From Opitutus sp. GAS368 (GTDB taxonomy: Bacteria; Verrucomicrobiota; Verrucomicrobiia; Opitutales; Opitutaceae), in contig CAMDOF010000032.1 in the NCBI GenBank assembly GCA_945903465.1, forward strand, positions 1-55,199: a DNA stretch of 55,199 bases, given 5' to 3'. This document shows positions 26,579-35,259 of the stretch, piece by piece. How positions within the stretch are numbered: the stretch's first letter is position 1; each line of letters starts with the position of its first letter. Position numbers and translations under genes: made by a program. The notes under the pieces were generated by a model that did no database searches, was not told the DNA's origin, and saw only the letters and a program-made list of their open reading frames with translations.

Positions 26579-26913
26579 GAGGATGAGGAGTATGAGGCTG
26601 GGGATGGCGGGGGCGACGGGTGGGGAGCAGAGGTACGAGCTACGAGGTGCGAGGCTCGCGCTGGGGGCGCGCGTTGAGAGGGCTTCGGGCGAGGGGGCTT
26701 AGACCGCCGGCGCTTGAAGACTGGATTTTCCCGCAGATGGGACTGATCGCGAGCGATGATCCATCCACTCGTGATCCATCCACTCGCTGGTGCTCGCGGC
26801 TACTTGAGAAATCAAAGTTTGCATCTTCTGGATGATCGGGCTTCGGGAATTTAAAAAAAATGGGCGGAGACTTTCGTCTCCGCCCATGAGGTCACCTAAG
26901 GTCGGTGACGTGC
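26579..26913. other. Intergenic stretch with a short tandem repeat
   Basis: The 335 bp separate the second TonB receptor from the lipoprotein gene. It holds a two-copy 15-bp tandem repeat (GATCCATCCACTCG, 26758-26787) and the receptor's terminator. It has no gene. Confidence 0.6.
26852..26887 (-). terminator. Rho-independent terminator after the second TonB receptor
   Basis: On the minus strand ATGGGCGGAGA, loop CGAAAG, TCTCCGCCCAT is followed by a run of T (the A-run at 26852-26860 on the plus strand). It has an 11-bp perfect stem and lies 27 nt after the receptor stop. Confidence 0.9.
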
Positions 26914-29900
26914 TTAGAATTTAACTGAAGTGGTCAACAACCAGTTCCGTGGGGGGGACTGTACGTAGGAACCTTCGGAGTACTTCTCATCCGTGACGTT
27001 ATAGACGCCGAGGGAGCAATTGAGACGATATCCCAGGACTTCCAGCGGATAGCCGATGGTGGCATCGAAGACGACGTAGTCGCCGCCCTGATAGCCGCCG
27101 GCGAGAGGATTCCAATCCACGCTCCGAGAAATGACGGTGCGGGAAGAGAACCGCATACCGCCGCCGAAGGAGACGCCGCGGCCGAATCCGCCAATGACGT
27201 CTTCGGTGAGCGTGTACTTACCGAAGGCATTGAAGCGAAATTCCGGGACGTTTTCGAGACGGGCGGTGTAGTAGATGTCGGAGGCGGTTTTGGCCGCGAC
27301 GGTGGAGGCATTGTAAGCGGCAGAACCAGGTTGGGCGCGGGTCTTGTCATACACCGTTTTGGCGGTATAGAGCCAAGAACCGTTGATGACGGCCTGCAAG
27401 TTACGGCGGGGAGTCCAGACGATTTCAGCTTCGGTGCCCTCGATCCGGTTCTTCAGGTCGGTGGTGCGCCAGCGGAAGTTACGGGTATTATAGCCGTAGC
27501 TACCGGGGGCGAACAGAACGGTGCTGAAGTTAAACGGCTCCTCGAGGTTCGACTGCTTGGCGCCGTCGTCGAGCTTCTGATTGGAGCGTTCGCCGCGGAA
27601 GAACGAGATCGTGCCGACGATCTTGTTATCAGGCGTGGAGAGCTTGGCGCCGAATTCGATATTAGAGCCAGCTTCGTTTTGGATTTGGGCATAAGCGCCC
27701 CGCCCCTGCATGACCTGCTTGGCTTGGGATACGGAGGTGATTTTTTGGCCTTGGTAGACAAACGATCCAGGCTGGAGGATCGGTTTGTTAGCAGCGTCTA
27801 GGCCTTGGTAACCGTAATCGAGAGCGCTCTGGTAAACGCCGAGTTCGTCGCCGGTGCCGGGCCCAGGGAAAAAGCCGCCGACATTACCTGAGTTAAATTT
27901 GAACAACTTGGAAGCCGAGGCGTACAGGTTGATCGACTTGGTAAGGGCGAAGGACGCGCCGGCCATGGACGAGCGACCCTTTTGGTCGAGCGGGATGGTG
28001 GCTTGGTAGGATTTGGAATTACCCCAGACGTCTTCTGGGTAAGCGGAGGGATTGCTGATCATATCTGCGGTGTAGACGTACCAAGGGAAGTTGTTGGATT
28101 GATCTTGCCAGCGTTCCCAGCGCTTTTCCTCGCGGTAGCCCGCGAGAACGGTGAGGCGATCCTTGAAAAATGAACCCTGATAGTTCACGTAGCGGCTTTG
28201 GTTCGTGGGGCGATAGCCGTCGAGGGCGTTGCGGTCGTCCTGCCAGTAGACGCTGATGTCGGGGCTGACCTCGGCGCCCGGATCCCAGTTCGTGTAGATC
28301 TGGCGGACGGGTTTGATGGAGCCGTCGCGCTGTTTGATGACTTGATTTACGGGGACACCGCCGAAGCCATAGACCTTGGGGTTAACCGCGTAGTCGGGGT
28401 TCGCGGTAAGGTTGGTGGCGCCGGGCAAGAATGCTAGGTTGACGTCGCTGGCCCCGGCTTTGCCCATGTAGAGCTGGCGCCAGTCGGATTTTTGGCCGCC
28501 GAGGAGGACTTTATTTTTGATACCCCAGAAGTCTTTCTTGAAGACCAAGTCGACGAGGGCCGTCTTGGTTTCGCGGTAGTAGCCGGAGCCGCCGCCGCTG
28601 AGGCCAACGTTCCAGTGAACGCCATCAGCGTAAGGCGTGGTGATGGCGCTATTGCCCGAGTTATTGAAGTTGGAGACGTCGCGAACCCAGGCAGCACGGC
28701 CGCTGAGCCAATCGACGGGAGAGAAATCGACGGCAGCGGTCATGACCTTGACCTCGTTATCGCTCCACGAGCCGCGGCTGGTGTAGTTAAACGCCTCGTC
28801 GAAGATGGTCTGGTTATTTTTGTCGATGTAGTAGCCGCCGCGCTTGATCTTGGTATAGGCGGGGAGGGTCAGATCGCCCGTCGCGATACGTTTGTTATTT
28901 ATGTAGGTGGCGTAGGCGACCGTGGGGGTGGTGGTGGCCTGCACGACGGCGACGCCACCAGCGCCGACCACTGAATTGGAGAGGGTCGCGGTGGAGGTGT
29001 TATATTGACCGGTCCGGGCGGCGCTCTGCCAGCCGGAGAAATCGCTATAGATCCAGTCGTAGTCGTTGTAGTTGAAGCGCTCCTTGAGGTACTCGAAGTC
29101 AACGTTGACGCGAACTTTACCGCTCTGGAAGGGAACGACCGAAATCGAAGGGGTAACGTTGAAGCCTTTCTTGAATTCGAAGCGCCGCTCGCCGGTGGTG
29201 TCCTCGTAGCCGCCGACGACACGGAAGGCCGTGGTTTTGGACAATACGACGTTGTGGTCGTACTTGATCTTGTCGCCGCCGTTGCTGTCGATCGCGTAAG
29301 AGAAGGCGGTGGGGACCGGCGTGAACGAAGCGCGCTTGGTGATGTAGTTGATGACGCCGCCAGGGTAGCCTTGTCCGAAGAACACGGAGGCGGGGCCTTT
29401 GACGACCTCAACGCGGTCCGTGTTATCGAGGCTGTAGGCGGTGTAGCGGAAGATACCGTCGCGCATCAAAGTATTGACGGAGAAACCGCGCATCGTGAAG
29501 GTGCCCTGCGGGGTGGCTTCGTTGGAGGGTACGCGCATCGCGAAACGGGTATCGCCTGAGGCGGCGGCAGTGTATCGGAAGAGATCCATCAGCGACTTGG
29601 CGTTGGTGTCGTCGAGGAACTCGCGGGAGATCACCGAGATATTTAGCGGCACCTGCTGAATCTGCATGCCGATTTTAGTCGCGGTAGCGGCGTTGGTTTT
29701 TAGGTAGCCGTAATCGCGGTCTGATTTGACCTCGAAAGGCGTGAGGGCGGCGACGCCCTCATCGGTACCGAGCGGTTGGGCGGCGGCAGGTCTGGGGCTG
29801 GCGACGGAGGCTGGGGCCGAGGCGGCTGCGCTGGTGGGACCTGCGCTCTTGCCTTGGATTTCGGCGAGTTGTTTGCGCAGTGTGGCGTTTTCTTCTTGGA

Positions 29901-30024
29901 GGCGGCGGAGGGCAGCAGCATCGGACGTTTGCGCGGAGGCAAACGACGCGGTGATGACGGCCGCCAGCGTGGTCACTAGGATTTTCCTAGTGGTGTGGAC
30001 TGGATTGATCATGACGGGTTTCAT
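26914..30024 (-). CDS. TonB-dependent outer-membrane receptor with N-terminal coiled coil
   Basis: A 1036-residue protein, with an export signal (ILVTTLAAVITASFASAQ), then a short coiled coil (LRRLQEENATLRKQLAEIQG, ~38-57) and an Ala/Pro-rich linker. LTPFEVKSDRDYGYLKTNA (~93-111) follows, typical of the large TonB receptors of Opitutaceae. The plug (TKIGMQIQQVPLNISVISRE, VEVKGPASVFFGQGYPGGVI) and the barrel follow, ending LLTTSVKF with a terminal Phe. The coiled coil before the plug may mediate oligomerisation or contact with the inner-membrane energiser. The gene starts 47 nt after the LacI regulator and is followed by a strong terminator. Control by that regulator is likely, and the substrate is probably a carbohydrate, though neither is proven. 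Confidence 0.93.
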   Translation of the reverse strand: MKPVMINPVHTTRKILVTTLAAVITASFASAQTSDAAALRRLQEENATLRKQLAEIQGKSAGPTSAAASAPASVASPRPAAAQPLGTDEGVAALTPFEVKSDRDYGYLKTNAATATKIGMQIQQVPLNISVISREFLDDTNAKSLMDLFRYTAAASGDTRFAMRVPSNEATPQGTFTMRGFSVNTLMRDGIFRYTAYSLDNTDRVEVVKGPASVFFGQGYPGGVINYITKRASFTPVPTAFSYAIDSNGGDKIKYDHNVVLSKTTAFRVVGGYEDTTGERRFEFKKGFNVTPSISVVPFQSGKVRVNVDFEYLKERFNYNDYDWIYSDFSGWQSAARTGQYNTSTATLSNSVVGAGGVAVVQATTTPTVAYATYINNKRIATGDLTLPAYTKIKRGGYYIDKNNQTIFDEAFNYTSRGSWSDNEVKVMTAAVDFSPVDWLSGRAAWVRDVSNFNNSGNSAITTPYADGVHWNVGLSGGGSGYYRETKTALVDLVFKKDFWGIKNKVLLGGQKSDWRQLYMGKAGASDVNLAFLPGATNLTANPDYAVNPKVYGFGGVPVNQVIKQRDGSIKPVRQIYTNWDPGAEVSPDISVYWQDDRNALDGYRPTNQSRYVNYQGSFFKDRLTVLAGYREEKRWERWQDQSNNFPWYVYTADMISNPSAYPEDVWGNSKSYQATIPLDQKGRSSMAGASFALTKSINLYASASKLFKFNSGNVGGFFPGPGTGDELGVYQSALDYGYQGLDAANKPILQPGSFVYQGQKITSVSQAKQVMQGRGAYAQIQNEAGSNIEFGAKLSTPDNKIVGTISFFRGERSNQKLDDGAKQSNLEEPFNFSTVLFAPGSYGYNTRNFRWRTTDLKNRIEGTEAEIVWTPRRNLQAVINGSWLYTAKTVYDKTRAQPGSAAYNASTVAAKTASDIYYTARLENVPEFRFNAFGKYTLTEDVIGGFGRGVSFGGGMRFSSRTVISRSVDWNPLAGGYQGGDYVVFDATIGYPLEVLGYRLNCSLGVYNVTDEKYSEGSYVQSPPRNWLLTTSVKF

Positions 30025-30071
30025 TTTGTTTGGGTGTCTTTGCTTAACAAAAAATAGTGAGAAAAAGAGAG

Positions 30072-31115
30072 TTAGCTGAGGTTTTGGCCGTTGGTGCGAG
30101 GCGGTAAGATAGAAGGTGAAATGGTGATACCGATACGACCGGGGGCGAGGGGATTTTCGATTCTCCAGAACAGGTGATCAACGACTTGGCGGACGAGGGT
30201 GGAGAGGTTAATATCGATGACCGCGGGTTGATAGTCGAGGTTTTGGTAAATGATGGGGTTGTAGTTGCCGAGGATAGCGTCGAAATCGCGTTCTGGTTTG
30301 AGGCCGGCCTCGCGGAGTGCGCGGAAAAATGAGCCGCAAAAGTGATCGACGGGAATATAAAGACCCGTGGCGCGAGGGGTGGTTTTGAGGAGAGCGCTAA
30401 CCAAGGTGGCGCTTTCGTTGTGGGTGGGGGCGATCTCGAGGTAGCTCACGCCCGGGTTGGATTTCCCGAGGAGCGAGTGCGGGGTCAGGCCGATTTCGGT
30501 GGCACGGGCGAGGAAGGCCTTAACGCGGCGGTGGACGGCGCTGTACTCTGGATCGGGGCTGATGACAGCGACGATCTTGTGGCCCTTGGCGAGAAGGTGG
30601 TCGGCGGCGAGCCGGCCGTTTTCCTCGTTATTGGGCTCCACAAAATCGCCGGGATACGTGCTGGAACGTCGCGTCATAAACCACACGTTCGGCAGACTGC
30701 GGAGTTTGGCGAGGCAGGCGGGCGAAGGCTCCATGCCTTGAATGATGAGCCCATCGAGTTTTTCTTGGGCGATGCCAGCGGGTAAATCATCAGCCGTATT
30801 GGAAAACAGGAGGCGAAGATCGACCCGATAGCGGGCAGAGTTGGACTGGGCTTGGAGCAGTTGGTCTTGAAACCAGTTGAGACTTGGAGAGTTTCGTTTG
30901 GCGCCGACGAACCAAACGCCGATGCGGCGTTGGTCGCTGAGGCGGGGCTTCGGACCGCGGCGATGGTTGATGGGAGCCGGGACGTAGTTGTGCTGATCCA
31001 TCACGGCGCGAATGCGCGCCAAGCTGCCCGGAGCGACGATCTGCGGCTGGTTGATGGCGCGCGAGACAGTGGCTGGGGAGACTTGGGCCTTGCGGGCGAT
31101 CTCGGTTATCAGCAT
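30072..31115 (-). CDS. LacI-family transcriptional regulator
   Basis: 347 residues. The N-terminal helix-turn-helix ITEIARKAQVSPATVSRAIN (residues 3-22) with the hinge region after it is the LacI signature. The rest is a periplasmic-binding-protein-like sensor (GLIIQGMEPSPACLAKLRS, DHLLAKGHKIVAVISP, GLYIPVDHF). It lies immediately upstream of a TonB receptor on the same strand and is probably its regulator. A palindrome next to its own start could be an autoregulatory site. The effector is likely a sugar by family habit, but this is not determinable here. Confidence 0.93.
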   Translation of the reverse strand: MLITEIARKAQVSPATVSRAINQPQIVAPGSLARIRAVMDQHNYVPAPINHRRGPKPRLSDQRRIGVWFVGAKRNSPSLNWFQDQLLQAQSNSARYRVDLRLLFSNTADDLPAGIAQEKLDGLIIQGMEPSPACLAKLRSLPNVWFMTRRSSTYPGDFVEPNNEENGRLAADHLLAKGHKIVAVISPDPEYSAVHRRVKAFLARATEIGLTPHSLLGKSNPGVSYLEIAPTHNESATLVSALLKTTPRATGLYIPVDHFCGSFFRALREAGLKPERDFDAILGNYNPIIYQNLDYQPAVIDINLSTLVRQVVDHLFWRIENPLAPGRIGITISPSILPPRTNGQNLS

Positions 31116-31122
31116 GAGCGGT

Positions 31123-31137
31123 TTCTCGTAATGAGAA
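31123..31137. promoter_or_regulatory. Candidate LacI-type operator
   Basis: TTCTCGTAATGAGAA, with perfect 5-bp arms about a 5-bp centre, 7 nt upstream of the LacI start codon. LacI-family operators usually have a central CG and longer arms, so this is only a candidate. Confidence 0.3.
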
Positions 31138-31387
31138 TTTCAGGTTAATTCGATGAAACAAATGAAAGGAGGGTCAAGGGCAATTTCGAGCGCTCCCCGC
31201 GCGCGATGGCCTGCGCCGCCGCAGTCATCTGCGTAAAAAGGAGGCTGAGGCCCAGAGCGAGCGCGGGGCCGCATCCCGCCCGGCGGGGGCCTTCCCTTGA
31301 AGTTGGATTTTACCGATGGCGGTTGATTCATAGCCTTTGGATTCCGAGGTGGCACGGGTATCCTGCCGGTCGGTTGGAGTCCAAATT

Positions 31388-32580
31388 TCAATAGCGATTG
31401 GGATCAGCTACTCGCCACCGGCAGAAACGATGGTGCGGGCGATCGCGTAATTGGCGTGGCCGGGCGTCGAGGCTGACGACGGTGGCGGCGAGGTCCGTGG
31501 CGGTGAAAAGCGCACGGGCAGCGGACACTGCGGGGGGGGGCGACGGCGAGCACGGGAGCGATACGTACGGGAGCGCTCGGCGCATTGCTCCGCAGTCGCA
31601 GGAACAAGGGCGACGGCGAGCACGGGAGCGATACGTACGGGAGCGAGGGCGAGCGTGGTGCTGATCTCTGGGAGGACGAGACGGACGCATTGAGCGAGCC
31701 GGTCGGTGACCGCTTTGCTGTCGAGGGCGAGCGCGGAGGGCCGTTGGCCATACCGGGCCTGAAACCACTCGTTGAGGACGGCCGGCGAGGGTGGGTGGAT
31801 TGACCCGGCCGAGGAGCGGGGAGAACGCGTCACCGCCGGAGGGCGACGAGCGCTTTTTTGCCGGGGGTTGATCGGCGCGGAACGCGTCGGGTTGACGGGC
31901 GCTGAACTGCTGGGCCAGCCGAACGAAGTCGGCCGGGCGTGGGCGGCCCATCAAAATGGGAGGCCGGCGATCGACAGCAGGGTGGCGCGGCGGTGGTGGG
32001 CGTTGCTCGTGCGCGGATCGGGCACGTCGCCAAACGCTGCGTAGAGCGATTCGGCTTGCGCGAGTTTAACCGGCAAAACGCCCATCGGCGGGAGCGGCTG
32101 GAGCGCACGGCACTCCGGCGGCAGGTGGCGAGGGGGGGGCGCGGAGCAGGAGCGCAGCGTCTGGCCGCCGCGCTTTGAGCCAGAGGGTTTTCAGGCTGGC
32201 GCCGGGCCGGTGTCGTCGTCGGCACCCGCGCGGGGATGGCCCGCGGTGGCGCCTGCTTCGTGCCGGCCGGCGGGCTGGTCGTAGGCGCCACTGAAGCGCT
32301 CGGGATCGACGAAGCTCTCCGCGAGCAGCGAAGTGTAGCGGTACTTTTTGTTGCCACCACTCCGGCAGGTATCGCACGGCCGAGCACGCGACTGGCGAGA
32401 TTGGGTTTTTAGAAGGCAGAAACGGGCCGGTTGCACCACCAGTTTGTGCCGCTCGGCCCGCGTGCGCGGATCCTCTGCAAGCCACGCCTCCCGCGCATTC
32501 AGGCGCTTCGGCTGCTGCAGACCACAAAATCACGCCAACCAGCGGCCCTCGCGCTCCGCAATTTGCCAACCGCGGTCGCC
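31388..32580 (-). pseudogene. Relic of DUF4338 (DruA-like) domain plus ISAs1-type transposase
   Basis: The minus-strand reading, with frameshifts and in-frame stops, shows first a DUF4338-like segment: EREGRWLA, stop, KRLNAREAWLAEDPRTRAE, HKLVVQPARFCLLK, LLAESFVDPERFSGA and HEAGATAGH. It then shows ISAs1 transposase pieces: LAQAESLYAAFGDVPDPRTS, MGRPRPADFVRLAQQFSAR, LNEWFQARYGQRPSALALDS KAVTDRL (two pieces), and a distal FTATDLAATVVSLDARP with ANYAIARTIVSAGGE. DUF4338 is the family of the Druantia protein DruA and also occurs with transposases. The remains here are clearly inactive. A 38-bp repeat pair lies inside (31538-31645). Exact ends are uncertain, and the N-terminal part may start further right. 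Confidence 0.6.
31538..31645. repeat. Exact 38-bp direct repeat, 70-bp period, inside the ISAs1 relic
   Basis: Copies at 31538-31575 and 31608-31645 are identical and include GGGCGACGGCGAG and ATACGTACGGGAGCG. The 32-bp spacer is unrelated. It sits between the transposase segments LVLPEIS and FTATDLA, so it has expanded the coding relic. Confidence 0.8.
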
Positions 32581-32894
32581 CGCCACCGGCGCCTGCGGCC
32601 GGTGATGATGCGCGGTGAGTTCCCGCTCTTAGCGCGCGGGTTCCTCGCCTGCGCGGCCCTCACCTGCACCGGCGCGAGATTAAGAGAGGACTTTGTCTCT
32701 GGCATGCCATCGTCCAGCCTGCTCAGTCGGCGTGATTGGGTCAGCTGGTTGCCATCACTGCTAGACAAAGCCTTGCGAGGCTTCTGCCGAGCACTGTATT
32801 TTAAGGCAGCACAGTTACTGGAAGGACCGCCGCGCCTTCAGGCGGAACGCGACGACCTCAACAAAAGCGCCGGGAACAAGTTAAGAGGGTAGCC

Positions 32895-33302
32895 TCAATT
32901 CGCTTGCCAAGGCCAATGCACGCAACCTTCGACCTCGCGGATCAGCGCAAAATCGACATTTCCCTTCAGCACAAACGGCAAAACTTCGACGCTGCGGGGC
33001 AACTGCGCCCGCGCGACGTTCCAGCTTTGCCCGCTCACATAGACATCATCAACGAGGAGTACCCGGCGCCACACACCAAGATCAGGTACCTCCGAAAGAA
33101 GTTTTGGGGCGATGAATCGCGTCTGGTTCGCCTCATCGCGATAATTTAGAGTGATGATTTTTAACTCCAGGCAGAGTTGCCGTGCGACCAAGGCCGCGGG
33201 CACCACGCCGCCTGCGGCGATACCCACCACGCCATCGATCCCGTCGGGGAATTTCCAACGAGCGAGGCGGGTTATAATTGAAACAAAAGAAAGCGGGGTC
33301 AT
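32895..33302 (-). CDS. Phosphoribosyltransferase (xanthine/hypoxanthine type)
   Basis: A 135-residue type I PRTase. The PRPP loop is VLLVDDVYVSGQSW (81-94), and GIAAGGVVPAALVARQL (27-43) is the flexible-loop strand. Short bacterial xanthine or hypoxanthine PRTases have this build. It starts 10 nt after the gene for an integral membrane S component, so the two are surely cotranscribed. A reasonable model is uptake of a base followed by trapping as the nucleotide. The base is not defined by the sequence, and the protein is near the lower length limit of the family. Confidence 0.85.
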   Translation of the reverse strand: MTPLSFVSIITRLARWKFPDGIDGVVGIAAGGVVPAALVARQLCLELKIITLNYRDEANQTRFIAPKLLSEVPDLGVWRRVLLVDDVYVSGQSWNVARAQLPRSVEVLPFVLKGNVDFALIREVEGCVHWPWQAN

Positions 33303-33312
33303 AAAAATAAAC

Positions 33313-33858
33313 CTAGCGGATCTTCGGGTAAAATCCGATCAGGACGGCGTTGATCACAGTTAAAACGCCTAGGCCGGCCGTCGCCGCGGCCATCGAACTT
33401 AGCCAAGAGGCTAAAGCCGGTCTGATCGCCACGTCGACCGAGACGAGCGCAGGCAATCCCGCCGCGAGGAAGGCCATCGCGGTGAAAGCTAACGGCGCGA
33501 CCCAGAAGGCCTGCGGGAAGCGAGGCATTAACCAAGCGACCAAGAGAGCAAAACCGACCAACTCGAAACTGAGCCCACCGAGAAATTTCCACGCCGGCAA
33601 GCCCGTCACGAGAAGATTGATGGCCGGGGCAAAAACGCCCGTCAAGGCGCCCACGCGCGGCCCGAAGAAATACGCGGCCACGAGGGTCGTCCAAAACATG
33701 GGTAGCAAATGAGCGCCCAAAGGCAGGGGGCCGGCCCACGGGGCGAGATGCACCGCGAATGGCACGACCCAAGCGACCGCAAGGAGTACGCCGAGGTCGC
33801 GTTTAGAGGCAGATTTGAAAATCCGATTTGAGCTAAAGAGCAGGGCGGGGGTACTCAT
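33313..33858 (-). CDS. ECF-type transporter substrate-binding (S) component
   Basis: A 181-residue integral membrane protein with about six hydrophobic segments. LGVLLAVAWVVPFAVHLAPW, LLPMFWTTLVAAYFFGPRVG and ALTGVFAPAINLLVTG match the look of energy-coupling-factor S components (BioY/ThiT-like, G.l.G...P..n). The last helix precedes GFYPKIR. It has no adjacent EcfA/EcfT, so it would have to use a shared energising module elsewhere. It is followed by a phosphoribosyltransferase, which points to a purine base or similar ligand (inference). It is divergent from rsmE, with 60 nt between starts and no room for a riboswitch. Confidence 0.75.
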   Translation of the reverse strand: MSTPALLFSSNRIFKSASKRDLGVLLAVAWVVPFAVHLAPWAGPLPLGAHLLPMFWTTLVAAYFFGPRVGALTGVFAPAINLLVTGLPAWKFLGGLSFELVGFALLVAWLMPRFPQAFWVAPLAFTAMAFLAAGLPALVSVDVAIRPALASWLSSMAAATAGLGVLTVINAVLIGFYPKIR

Positions 33859-33918
33859 AAATTCAGGAAATTACAAAGCGACATCGCTTGCGCAAACCCC
33901 AATCTTAGAAATTCTCCA

Positions 33919-34635
33919 GTGAATCTCGTTCTCTTTGAAGCCTCTGAATTACATTATCCGCTGGCCTGCAGTGATCGGCGCGTCCGTCATATTCTCGACG
34001 TGCTCCGGCGGCCAGTGGGCGCCCCCTTCGATGCAGGAGTGATCAATGGCCCCCGGGGTCAAGCGGCGCTCCTCGCCCTCGGCCCGGAAGCGGTTACTTT
34101 CGCATTTACTCCGCTGGTGCCAGCTCTCCCGCACAGCCCCATCACGCTCATCATCGGTTTACCGCGACCGCAAACCGCGCGAGATATCTTGCGTGATGCG
34201 ACGACGCTGGGAGCCGCCGCGATCCACTTTGTCCGCCTGGAAAAATCCGAGCGCAGTTACGCGCAAAGCAGTTTATGGCACAGCGGAGAATGGCGCCGCC
34301 ACCTTATCGCCGGGGCCGAACAAGCCTTCGTCACAGGTTTACCGGAGGTGACTTACGATCAGTCCCTCACGACCGTGCTGGCGACGCTTGCAATGGGTGG
34401 CCGGCGGCTCGCGTTAGATAACTATGAGGCCACCGAGTCCTTGGGCGCGCCCCGGGCCGCGGCGACCCAGGTGGCACTCGCCATTGGCGGGGAGCGCGGC
34501 TGGTCAACGAACGAACGGGAGCAGTTTCGAGCGCACGGCTTCCAACTGGTGCATATGGGGACGCGCGTGCTGCGGACCGAGACCGCGGTCACCGCGGGCC
34601 TCGCGATCATGCGAACGCAACTCGGCCTGATGTAG
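33919..34635 (+). CDS. rsmE: 16S rRNA (uracil-1498-N3)-methyltransferase RsmE
   Basis: 238 residues. It has a SPOUT-class fold with the N-terminal PUA-like part (HILDVLRRPVGAPFDAGVIN) and the knot motifs LIIGLPRPQTARDILRDATT (~75-94), IGGERGWSTNEREQF (~190-204) and LGxRVLRTETAV-type MGTRVLRTETAV (~213-224). FVRLEKSERSYAQSSLW and EQAFVTGLPEV are also family blocks. It methylates U1498 of 16S rRNA using SAM. It is convergent with rsmD, so two small-subunit rRNA methylases sit tail to tail. Confidence 0.95.
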   Translation: MNLVLFEASELHYPLACSDRRVRHILDVLRRPVGAPFDAGVINGPRGQAALLALGPEAVTFAFTPLVPALPHSPITLIIGLPRPQTARDILRDATTLGAAAIHFVRLEKSERSYAQSSLWHSGEWRRHLIAGAEQAFVTGLPEVTYDQSLTTVLATLAMGGRRLALDNYEATESLGAPRAAATQVALAIGGERGWSTNEREQFRAHGFQLVHMGTRVLRTETAVTAGLAIMRTQLGLM

Positions 34636-34692
34636 CCCTCGGGCGCACGCTGGGCACCCTAGGCTGGGAGCCCCCCGCGCGGAGGCGAGGAC

Positions 34693-35259
34693 TCAGCTCG
34701 TCCGCATAAAAAATGCCGCCGTGGGCTGCCGCGCGCCCTTGCCGAGACGCTTCAACAAGGTCCACCCCTCTGGCTGCAACGCTAGCTCGCCCGGTAATTC
34801 GAAGACGACGAGGGCATCGGGTTTCGCTATCAACTTCTCCAAAAGCCGCGCAAATAACCCCGGTGCGATCTCAGGAATCACCTCGTAAGGCGGATCGATA
34901 AAAACAAGATCGGGGGTGAGGGTTTTGCCCAGCGGCACCTGCCGCGCATCGGCGGGCAAGACTTCCAACAGGGTGGGCGGAACACCCATACTCTTACAGA
35001 CGGCGAGGATGTTCTGGCGAATGCACGCGACTGCTTTGGCATTAAATTCGACAAAAGTACCGCCGGCGGCTCCTCGACTGAGAGCCTCCAGCCCGTAGGC
35101 CCCGCTCCCGGCGAAAAGATCGAGAAACTGCGCCCCGACCACCCGTGGACCCAGACTTGAGAAAACCGCTTGGCGCATCCCGTCGGTGGCCGGTCGCGTC
35201 AAGTCCCCCTTCGGCGTCACCAAAGAAATACCGCGAGCCCGACCACCGCTCATGCGCAT
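34693..35259 (-). CDS. rsmD: 16S rRNA (guanine-966-N2)-methyltransferase RsmD
   Basis: 188 residues from ATG at 35259 (MRMSGGRARGISL). The family begins with the GGRxRGxxL motif, so the open frame upstream to 35466 is taken as non-coding. RPATDGMRQAVFSSL, the SAM-binding FLDLFAGSGAYGLEALSRGA (~46-64) and the catalytic IDPPY (121-125, the N/DPPY motif of base-amino methylases) are all present. It methylates G966 of 16S rRNA. Confidence 0.93.
   Translation of the reverse strand: MRMSGGRARGISLVTPKGDLTRPATDGMRQAVFSSLGPRVVGAQFLDLFAGSGAYGLEALSRGAAGGTFVEFNAKAVACIRQNILAVCKSMGVPPTLLEVLPADARQVPLGKTLTPDLVFIDPPYEVIPEIAPGLFARLLEKLIAKPDALVVFELPGELALQPEGWTLLKRLGKGARQPTAAFFMRTS

Noticed and set aside
4238..31645. 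Two-repeat units as miniature CRISPR arrays
   Set aside because: Unit and spacer lengths fit superficially. However, the repeats differ between loci, lie partly in transposase reading frames, have only two copies each, and no cas gene is present.
31388..32580. Active Druantia-type defence gene
   Set aside because: Frameshifts and in-frame stops break the DUF4338-like part, and no druB-E type partners are present.
33859..33918. Purine riboswitch upstream of the S component
   Set aside because: Only 60 nt separate the divergent starts, and no guanine-riboswitch core is visible.
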